A stretch of 64,000 nucleotides of DNA, from contig NC_081185.1 in the NCBI RefSeq assembly GCF_029867415.1, positions 77,783,553-77,847,552 of the forward strand. Direction: 5' to 3'. The notes beneath the pieces were generated by a model. That model searched no databases. It saw only the letters and a list, made by a program, of their open reading frames with translations, and had not been told where the DNA came from. The stretch comes from Vicia villosa. Taxonomy: Eukaryota; Streptophyta; Magnoliopsida; Fabales; Fabaceae. The position numbers and the translations under genes were made by a program. Of this stretch, positions 56,017-64,000 are shown one piece after another (within the stretch, counting starts at the first letter, position 1; each line of letters begins with the position of its first letter).

Positions 56017-57567
56017 ACTTCTAATGTTTTGTTTTGTTTAGCTTTTATTTCAGGAAATAATCAGGGAACCCGTCTGGTGAAAGCTAGGAGGCAGCAATTG
56101 ATATTGCGTTACTCTCTGTAAGTCACCCTCTCGGACTTGTTACGAAACATTGAGGTCAATGTTTAGTTCAAGTTTGGGGGGTGGAGCTATTTATTTTTGA
56201 ATTGTTCAAATTTTCTGTTTTTATTTAATTATGTACTCCCAGTTAGAGTAAGTAGTCCCATAACATAATGAAAATCGCAAGCAAAGTACCAACAATGGAG
56301 CAACATGCGTGAAAGTGGTAGTGAGTGAATTTTTTTTTTTGAGAAAATTAAATTTTCACTTTCTTTTTCAATAAAGTGACAAAGCAGGTATGAATTTTTG
56401 AACTCAAACTCCTAATGTGTGCATGAAATTTAGGTTGTTAGTAAATTCTTAACAGAAGTTCTTTATGGTACACTATTGTATTGGATTGGTTTAGCCTTAA
56501 CCATTGTGAGGAAAGCTTTCCATTGTTTACTATATGCAGGAGACCATCAATTGGGTTGACTTGTTTGTATCATGCTAAACCATTTGCTGCATCGTTTGTG
56601 GAAATCTGTGAAAATAATCTAGGCACTTGTTTGAATCTGAGAGTTCTTTTAGCCTATTCCAATATAAAACTTATTTGCTTCTGTGAGAGTGTGATCTTTT
56701 GCTAACCATTCTTTTAGCCAGAGGTCAAGATAAGCATCATAATATGCACCAAGGAAAATACCTGGTGAGTTTTGATCTCAATAAAAAGTTTTGTTCTGGA
56801 TCATCAACCATAAAATTTGGTGATGAGTTGTCTCTTTGACCCTTTTTAGAAAGTAGGGGAGCATTCATATAATCTGAATACAGGTTGATCTCCAAGTTGG
56901 GGAGAGTCACATTCAAAAGAAGAGTAAGTACTTATGGCAATCGGTGAAAGATAAAAAAGTCGTAGCTTGAAAAAAAAAAAAGAGAAGTAACAACGTTTGA
57001 ATATAACGATTGTTGAAAAAAAAGTGAAAAAGAAAAACCAAGCTACGAATGGAAAAAAGATGAACGGATGAGAGAATTAAAGTTATAGAGAAGAAGGAAT
57101 GAGTTATGATTTGGATGCTTCCCTAGATTAGGAACAACCCTTGATTATCTTCTTTTCTTTGAATCTAAACCGCATTACAACCCTAGAAAGACCTTCTGAT
57201 TCTCAGATTCCACAGTACTTGATGCTAGCAATTTGGTGAACGTATGATATGGATCTTTGTTGATTTAATTGTTTGGATGAGTGTTTAACCCCTCTTTTAT
57301 TCATCATACTTTTTGATGAGAGTGATTAGTGCTGATTCAATTACAATTGTGTAGTGTCTTGAACTTCTGGAGGTAATTTGCTTTCAAAGTCTGTTTCATG
57401 TGTATATTCTGAGTTTGCAGGTAGAAGAGGAGTATTTGACTTAGTTATTGGATTGAACCACTTGAGAAAACCCTTTTTGAAAAACTTGTTGCTTGATTGT
57501 CGGTAAACTTTGCTGGAGGTAAGTAATTTTGTTTAGGGACAAACAAAACTCTAAGTTGGGGAGAGTT
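56017..57567 (+). other. Non-coding 3' region and polypurine tract of the Athila-type element
   Basis: No coding frame of note; the envelope-like ORF that some Athila elements carry here is not seen. G-rich purine runs AGTTTGGGGGGTGGAG (56169) and AAGTTGGGGAGAGT (56893) precede the true polypurine tract AAGTTGGGGAGAGTT (57553-57567), which touches the 3' LTR. The repeated tract may reflect internal duplications. Confidence 0.75.
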
Positions 57568-58735
57568 TGTTAGGAGTAAATTAATGGTAAATTCATGTGT
57601 TAATAGAAGTAATTTAGTCTCCAAACCAATGCAGATTGTGATAAATCCATAGGTTTTTATTAAGAATTGAACTGAACAAGTTTAGTTCGTGCGTAAAGCA
57701 AATCGAATCACTTGTGGGTGTTATTGTTGCAGGTTTAGAGCTGAATTGAAGCTTGAGAAGAACATGAGGAGGAAAGAGAGCTGGAAGTCTCAAAGGCAGA
57801 AGAAAAGGATGGAAATTGCAAAGAGCGCGCCGCGAGAGTCCTAGAGCGCGCCGCGAAAATATCTCTGTTTTGAAGCGCGCCGCGCCAGTCCGATGCCGTG
57901 CCGCGGCCTCGGCGTTAAAAGCCCAAAACTTCTATTTAAAAGCCCTAGCTTCCAAGAGAAAAACAATTTTGTGAAGAGCGAAATTAGGAGAGCAATCTGA
58001 AGGTGCAGCCACAATCATCAATTGAAGACCAATTCTCTATCAAGCGAAGACATTCCTTTGATGAAGATGAATTCTTCCATTAATCTTTGTGTGTTCTTCA
58101 TGTCTATGGAGAGCTAAACCCCTTTTGTTGAATCTAAGGTAGTAGTTAACCTATGAATATACAATACCATTAATTAATTCCTGTGAACAATTGTTTGAAT
58201 TCATTATCAATAAGTAATCTTGTTTTTATTCTTAAATTATCGTTGAATCTTTGATCGAAAGAAAGGATTTAACTTTTGCCCTAGGTTACTATATTGATTC
58301 AATTGCAACTTGCAGAGATGGAATTGTAATTGGATTCTCATAATTATCGTTCTTAATTACTATTATCGTTATTGATATTTGGAGAGATCGAATCTCATAC
58401 CGGTAAAAGCTTTCTAATTTGATTTGCAGACATGGAATCTTATTTGAGGATAAGTGAAGATAATGATTCAAAAGATTGTTCAATTGTGAATTAATTGATA
58501 ATTGTATAGGAATAGGTTGATGAACCCTAAGGTTCAACATATTTCTCTAATCGTTAACAACAGTTCATTACTCGCTTTTAATTTATTGTTTACTTTTGAT
58601 ATTATTAGAATCATAAAACAAACCAACTCAATTTTCCTAACTCAAAATAAACAACTATAGAACGGCAGTGATATTAACCAATCCCTGTGGATACGATATA
58701 TTACCGAAAATATTTACCCAAAAATACTTTCAACA
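57568..58735 (+). repeat. 3' LTR of the Athila-type element
   Basis: Same length as the 5' LTR. Differences seen by eye: A/G in ATATCTCTRTTTT, C/T in the fourth GC box, C/G in CCCCTTTTSTTG, and C/T in AAGGTAGYAG. The match is otherwise near complete. Confidence 0.95.
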
Positions 58736-58740
58736 GTGTC

Positions 58741-59956
58741 GCGAGCATCCAGAGTCCAGGTACCATGACATTTTGCTTTTTGTCCTCTTTGCCGCCAAGG
58801 ATATCTCTTCAGAATCTGATTCTGATGTAGATTCTGATCCGTCATCCATTGTGGCCATTAGTGCCAGATTTGCCTGCTCATCTTCAGAGTCTGATTCTGA
58901 TTCTGAATCATCCCATGTTGCCATAAGACCTTTCTTCTTATGAAACTTCTTCTTGGGATTTTCCTTCTGAAGTTTTGGGCACTCGTTCTTGTAATGTCCA
59001 GGCTCATTGCACTCATAGCAGACAACCTTCTTCTTGTCAGATCTTCTGTCACCAGAAGATTCTCCTCGTTCAAATCTCTTTGAACTTCTGAAGCCTCTGA
59101 ACTTCCTTTGCTTGCTCTTCCAGAGTTGGTTTACCCTTCTGGAGATCATGGACAGTTCATCTTCTTCTTCAGATTCTGATTCTTCAGGATCTTCTTCTCT
59201 AGCCTGAAAAGCGTTAGTGCATTTTTTAACATTAGATTTTAATGCAATAGACTTACCTTTCTTCTGAGGCTCGTTTGCATCCAGCTCTATTTCATGGCTT
59301 CTCAAGGCACTGATAAGCTCTTCCAACGAAACTACATTCAGATTCTTGGCAATCTTGAATGCAGTCACCATTGGACCCCATCTTCTGGGTAAGCTTCTGA
59401 TGATCTTCTTTACATGATCAGCCTTGGTGTAGCCTTTATCCAGAACTCTCAATCCAGCAGTTAGAGTTTGAAATCTTGAGAACATCTTCTCAATATCTTC
59501 ATCATCCTCCATCTTGAAGGCTTCATATTTCTGGATTAGAGCAAGAGCTTTAGTCTCCTTGACTTGAGCATTTCCCTCATGGGTCATTTTCAATGACTCA
59601 TATATATCATAGGCTGTTTCCCTGTTAGATATCTTCTCATACTCAGCATGAGAGATAGCATTCAGCAAAACAGTTCTACATTTATGATGGTTCTTGAAAA
59701 GCTTCTTCTGATCATCATTCATTTCTTTCCTTGTAAGCCTTACTCCACTAGCTTTCACTGGATGTTTGTAACCATCCATCAGAAGATCCCATAGTTCACC
59801 ATCTAGACCAAGAAAGTAACTTTCCAGTATATCTTTCCAGTATTCAAAGTTTTCACCATCAAATACTGGTGGTCTAGTATAACCATTGTTACCATTGTAT
59901 TGCTCAGCAGAGCCAGATGTAGATGCAGGTGGATCTGTTGGAATTTCACCAGGCAT
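58741..59956 (-). CDS. Copia gag with start of protease (interrupted)
   Basis: Minus-strand frame from the ATG at 59956, about 70 bases after the primer-binding site. The gag domain (UBN2/retrotran_gag type) includes RPPVFDGENFEYWKDILESY, YEKISNRETAYDIYESLKMT, MFSRFQTLTAGLRVLDKGYT and IIRSLPRRWGPMVTAFKIAK. A CCHC zinc knuckle CYECNEPGHYKNEC and acidic Ser/Asp/Glu-rich repeats (DDSESESDSEDEQ) follow. The frame ends in WYLDSGCSRH, the protease active-site DSG motif, where the gypsy element was inserted; the pol part continues at 52008. Undisrupted, gag and pol would be one polyprotein. Confidence 0.9.
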
Positions 59957-60028
59957 CTTTTACTGAAGCGTTTTTCTCTTCCTGAATCTTTTCTAAACAT
60001 GGTTAAGTGCTTGCACCTTAGAACCGGC

Positions 60029-60040
60029 GCTCTGATACCA
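60029..60040 (-). promoter_or_regulatory. Primer-binding site of the copia element
   Basis: On the minus strand TGGTATCAGAGC, two bases inside the 5' LTR, is complementary to the 3' end of initiator Met-tRNA, the standard primer of plant Ty1-copia elements. Confidence 0.93.
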
Positions 60041-60042
60041 AT

Positions 60043-61253
60043 TGAAGGATAGAAAAACACTTAGAAAGGGGGGGTTTGAATAAGTGTAGTTTAAAAACTT
60101 GAATGATAAAAACAATTTGCACAGTTATTTTTATCCTGGTTCGTTGTTAACTAAACTACTCTAGTCCACCCCCACGGAGTGATTTACCTCACCTGAGGAT
60201 TTAATCCACTAATCGCAACAGATTACAATAGTTTTCCACTTAGTCCGCGACTAAGTCTTCTAGAGTATCCTGATCAAAACCTGATCACTCCAGGATTAAA
60301 TGCTTAGACACAAGCTAAGACTTTCTTAGAGTATCCTGACCACCACGTGATCACTCTAATTACAACTGCTTAGACACAAGCTAAGACTTCCTAGAGTATC
60401 CTGATCAACACTTGATCACTCTAGTTACTTACAAATTAATGTAATCAAATAAGAGTTTTACAATGCTTCTGAAAAGCTATAATCACAACAGTGATATTTC
60501 TCTTAACGTTTAAGCTTAATCTCACTAATATATTACAACAACAATGTAGTGAGCTTTGATGAAGATGAAGTTTCTGAGCTTTGATTTGAACAGCGTTTCA
60601 GCAAGTTTTTCAGAATAATTTCGTTCAGGATTGGTTACCTTGCTTCTCATCAGAACTTCATATTTATAGGCACTTGAGAAGATGACCGTTGGGAGCATTT
60701 AATGCTTTGCGTATTCCGTACATCATTGCATTTAATGTTTCACGCTTTTGTCAACTACCTCGAGCCTTGTTCACGCTGTGTCTACTGACGTTGCCTTTAA
60801 TAGCTTCCAACGTTCCTTTTGTCAGTCAGCGTAGCCTGCCACCTGTACTTTCTTCTGATCTGATGTTTGTGTATACAGCGTTTGAATATCATCAGAGTCA
60901 AACAGCTTGGTGCATAGCATCTTCTTGTCTTCTGACCTTGAAGTGCTTCTGAGCGTGATACCATGAGAACTTCAGTGCTTCTGCTTCTGATCTCAAGTTC
61001 TTCTGATGCTTCCATAGACCCATGTTCTGATTCTGCTTTGACCATCTTCTCATGTCTTACCAGACCATGTTCTGATGTTGCATGTTGAACCTTCTGAGAC
61101 AAAGCTTCTGAGCGCTGATTTGTGCATACTCTTTATATATTTCCTGAAAGGGAAATTGCAATGTATTAGAGTACCACATTATCTCACACAAAATTCATAT
61201 CCTTGTTATCATCAAAACTAAGAATATTGAACAGAACAAATCTTGTTCTAACA
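60043..61253 (-). repeat. 5' LTR of the SIRE-like copia element
   Basis: 1211 bp, TG...CA, matching 46387-47599 with about 20 substitutions and 1-base indels. The TATAAATA box is at 60668-60661 on the minus strand, so transcription of the copia element would start in this LTR. Confidence 0.93.
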
Positions 61254-61258
61254 AAACT

Positions 61259-61976
61259 TTATATCGCTCAAAAGAAGCATCAGATTAAATCTTTTGCCTA
61301 AAAACCCACAAACTTCAAATCACATTAGCATTAGAGTGACAAGGAACTAATTCCCACATCTTATTGTAAATAAGAGCATCATATTCGTCTTTCATGACCC
61401 TTTTTCAATTATGATCATTTAATGAAAATTTTATGAGGTTTGACAATACCGTATTGTGCGCGGATAGTCATTTGAGGAGACTAAGGTGCAATAAAGGATA
61501 TATGTGTGTTGATAGGTTAAGGTGAGGGGGTAGTAATTGTTTTTGTTATTGAGGTTGGTGTTTAGGATGATGAATTTTTTTTGGGTCATACGTATAAGTT
61601 GAGAGGATAAGGGAAATTGAACCATAGGTGATGGTTGAGAGGGAGGAGTGTGTTGGACCGAGCATGGTGTTGGGGAGGCTGGAAGTGTTGGGACTGTAAT
61701 TGTATGTTAGGAGGTAGAATGAGTTTATTGGTAAGTAGTTATGTGGGGAGAAGATTTTGTTTGAGGTAGGTGTACAATTGGGAGGGAAGGAAAGGGATTA
61801 TATCTATAAAGTTATAGTTAGTAGTTGTAAGAACATTCATGGTAGAAAAAGGAAACATATTTTCTTCAAAAATAATGTGCCGAGAGATAATGATTTTACG
61901 ACTTGACAATTCATAACACTTATAACCTCTTTGATTGCACACATAGCCTTGAAAGACGCAAAGTGTAGAGCGAGCA
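61259..61976 (-). pseudogene. Old Ty1-copia pol remnant, upstream half
   Basis: Minus strand from 61976: RSTLCVFQGYVCNQRGYKCY and ELSSRKIIISRHIIFEENMF (copia motif CVFLGY...GYKCYD...R...SRDV.F.E), a degraded linker, then MKDEYDALIYNKMWELVP and FERYK at the insertion point. The frame resumes at 46386 with VYLVVNGV; counting AAACT once restores continuity. One side is cut by the younger copia element, the other by a CACTA end at 61977. Confidence 0.8.
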
Positions 61977-62290
61977 CTAGTGCATAAAAGACTTTTTACA
62001 TCGGGCAAAAAACACATTTTACATCGAATATGGATCTGATGTAAAGACAAGTGATGTAGTAAATCAAAGATATTTTACATCGGACAGTGGTCCGATGTGT
62101 AAAATGCACCTACCACATTGGTTGATTGTTGCGTCTGATGTGAAATGTGTTTAATTTTATTTTTTTTAAATACTCGCAAACTTTTACATCGATTGCCTTT
62201 TTTAGCCCGATGTAAAATGTGAGTTTTTACATCGGTTGCAAGGTGCGCCTGATGTAATATGTATGCTATCTTTCTTAAAAAATTTAACTA
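61977..62290. mobile_element. Terminus of a second CACTA transposon
   Basis: CACTAGTGCATAAAAGACTT starts at 61977 inside the copia remnant. It is followed by subterminal repeats TTTTACATCGG and CCGATGTAAAA in both orientations (about ten copies to 62260). The terminal CACTAGTGCA is shared with the CACTA element at 5.8-12.4 kb, but the subterminal repeats differ, so it is another family. The opposite end is not visible and probably lies beyond 64000. Confidence 0.75.
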
Positions 62291-64000
62291 TTTTTTAGCA
62301 AAATCAAGGTGGAATCCCTGCAATTTTTTTTAATACCTAATTTTTCATATTTTTCCAACATCATACAGACCATATTTAAATAGCTATTTGATATCTAATT
62401 TTTCATATTTTTCCAACCAACTTGTTAATTTCATTGCACCATATAGCTAGAATTCACATATTCTTCAAAATGAATAATTGTTATAAAAAGTACTAATTTA
62501 GGATACATACAAGTTTGACAAAATTATAAGTATGTTTACAGGGGACTACAACAACAACAAAACCAGCGAAAACATACAAAAATATCAAACCATTTATAAA
62601 TCCTTTTCCACACTTGAATAACCAACATACAATCCACAAGAAGATGAGTTGCAGCTTCAATAAACAACACCAAACTCATATTTCCTGACAAAAAATAATA
62701 ACACCAATTAATATTAGTAGACAACAACAAAGTTAAAAACTCAAATCATATACAACTAAACAATTCTATATAACTCACCAGGTTAGATCGGCCTTATTTA
62801 TGAACAATTGCAAGATCGGCCTCGTCCACCAAGTTAGCGTGTCGGGCTATGAAATCTAATGGGTTATGATACAAACTCGATCATTCAACATGATTGCATA
62901 ATATAGGTGAATGTAAAATATAGATGAATGTAATAGCAAACTAACAAAGTTTTACGTCCATCATGCAGCATATTACGCTATATGTATGTCAGTCACGTGA
63001 CACTGGCTCTTAATTTTCTTTAATTAAAGAAACAACACGTGGTAAGGCATATGATAAATAATGAGTAGCCACAAAAACAATGTTAACCCTTGTGCCACGG
63101 CTTTTGCAAAGCAAACATACCAATATGAATACATACTTCACAATTTTGAAGGAATGAACGTACTGCACACATATATAGCAAAATATTACTAAAACCAAAA
63201 AATAAGTTCTATACGAGAAAAACTTGCATGGATACGAACATAAATCATGAGTGTTAGGAACAACTAATAAGAAAAGAGAAAAATTTAAATTTATTTAAAA
63301 TTTAATTTCTTTTTTAATTGGATTCATGGGGTGGTTGTGATTGAGTAGGAGAGAGAAACAAATATTTCTTATTTTTTAATTAATAAAAATTTTTGATTGG
63401 TTGTTTGTATAGCCACCTGTTATGTTTGTGCTCATGCAAGTATTTTTCCTATACTTAACCTTTCCGAAAGGCATGCGAAGGTCCCAAAATACATCAAGAG
63501 TGTTCGATTAACATTATGCATTAGAACATGAAACCGCAGAACAAACTCCATAACGTTCTTGTAGATTCTGCTGTGTACCGCAAACTATTATCCATACTAA
63601 ACATAATTAACACATAAGGTACCTTGAATTAATTTGTGTGTTTTCCAACTCATATTCATCCCTATATTACTCTTAACAGTACGAAGAAACCATATATGCC
63701 TTTTCCTTATGAAATTAACAATATATCAAGGACTCGAATATCCTTCGGATAAAAACCTAAATCCTACTCCCCTTATAGTAGAGGCGGTTATAGACTCACC
63801 CTTGTAGTTTCTCGCTAATAAAGAGTGTCTCCCTGTCCAAAAGTCTTAATTAGCTCGATAACTCCCAAACCTATTATGTAAGATAAAAACACTTGAATAT
63901 GTGTCAGCATATAAAATTTGTCATAATAAACATGTTTTCAAAAATATAATACAAATACCTTGCCTATAAGTAGAAACATAAATATTACATTGATGGATAT
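62291..64000. other. Probable CACTA interior or intergenic DNA, no gene recognised
   Basis: AT-rich sequence with a near-duplicate phrase CTAATTTTTCATATTTTTCCAAC (62337, 62395). No coding frame with family resemblance, no transposase motif and no RNA gene were found up to the window end. Confidence 0.45.

Larger units (their letters stand above)
52009..58735 (+). mobile_element. Athila/Cyclops-type Ty3-gypsy retrotransposon, non-autonomous
   Basis: 6727 bp with two 1168-bp LTRs (52009-53176, 57568-58735), TGTTAGGAG...CAACA ends, and target duplication GTGTC at 52004-52008 and 58736-58740. The primer-binding site and polypurine tract are in place. One 884-codon frame encodes gag, protease and an integrase tail; RT, RNase H and the integrase core are absent. 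By eye the LTRs differ at about four positions, so insertion is recent and younger than the host copia. It lies in opposite orientation to that copia. Confidence 0.95.
46387..61253 (-). mobile_element. SIRE-like Ty1-copia retrotransposon, split by a gypsy element
   Basis: The LTRs at 46387-47599 (3' LTR) and 60043-61253 (5' LTR) both run TG...CA. Target duplication AAACT is at 46382-46386 and 61254-61258. The primer-binding site matches initiator Met-tRNA (TGGTATCAGAGC). Without the inner insertion it is about 8.1 kb. Coding order is gag, protease, integrase, RT, RNase H, i.e. copia order. LTR length, the gag knuckle and an extra 3' frame suggest the SIRE/Maximus lineage. By eye the LTRs differ at roughly 20 positions plus small indels. 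A pol stop, a YVGD motif and a deleted RNase H show it is defective. Confidence 0.93.

Noticed and set aside
56481..56705. Possible envelope-like ORF of the Athila-type element
   Set aside because: Only 74 codons, Cys/Phe-rich by chance, without signal peptide, transmembrane pattern or known similarity.

Overview
This window is plant nuclear DNA. It is AT-rich, has intron-bearing gene fragments with GT-AG borders, an F-box/FBA gene typical of large plant families, and layers of plant retrotransposons and DNA transposons. The Athila/Cyclops-type gag-protease, the SIRE-like Ty1-copia element and the repeat style suggest a legume, perhaps of the pea/vetch/clover group. The species is inference. 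Only one intact host-type gene is visible, the single-exon F-box gene at 16570-17829. Almost everything else recognisable is transposon-derived.

Left part (1.7-14.3 kb): a local AT-rich repeat family, then a 5'-truncated LINE (A1, 3736-13124) flanked by direct duplications of about 1.07 and 1.16 kb. A 6.6-kb CACTA transposon (5774-12364, target duplication TAC) sits inside the LINE. It has no visible transposase but carries fragments of several host genes, all on the minus strand: a myosin neck, plastid ribose-phosphate pyrophosphokinase, an E2 ubiquitin-conjugating enzyme, a PhzF-like protein, probably glycine-cleavage H protein, and unidentified exons. It is a Pack-CACTA type gene shuffler.

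Middle (15-46 kb): a LINE 3' fragment, a Helitron 3' terminus, the F-box gene, a decayed minus-strand LINE (B1) with two long poly-G tracts, a repeat block with remains of a Ty3-gypsy integrase, then three LINEs in a row on the plus strand. B2 (27975-33855) is nearly full length, with ORF1, ORF2 and a target-site duplication; B3 is internally deleted and B4 is a fragment. MITEs, an ATT microsatellite, a minisatellite-like array and a second group-A LINE (A2, 41181-43557, 19-bp target duplication) follow.

Right part (46-62.3 kb): a retrotransposon nest. An old decayed copia pol was split by a 14.9-kb SIRE-like copia element (46387-61253, TSD AAACT). That element was in turn split inside gag-pol by a 6.7-kb Athila/Cyclops-type gypsy element (52009-58735, TSD GTGTC). 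The inner element has near-identical LTRs and one long open frame joining gag and protease directly to the integrase C-terminus, with RT, RNase H and the integrase core absent. It looks non-autonomous and young. A second CACTA terminus (from 61977) cuts the old copia fragment on its other side.

The most interesting points are the multi-gene Pack-CACTA, the kilobase duplication around LINE A1, the inner gypsy element's fused frame with two stem-loops after its stop, the evenly spaced GCGCGCCGCG array in its LTR promoter, and the outer copia element's YVGD active-site change plus an extra 3' frame of unknown function.
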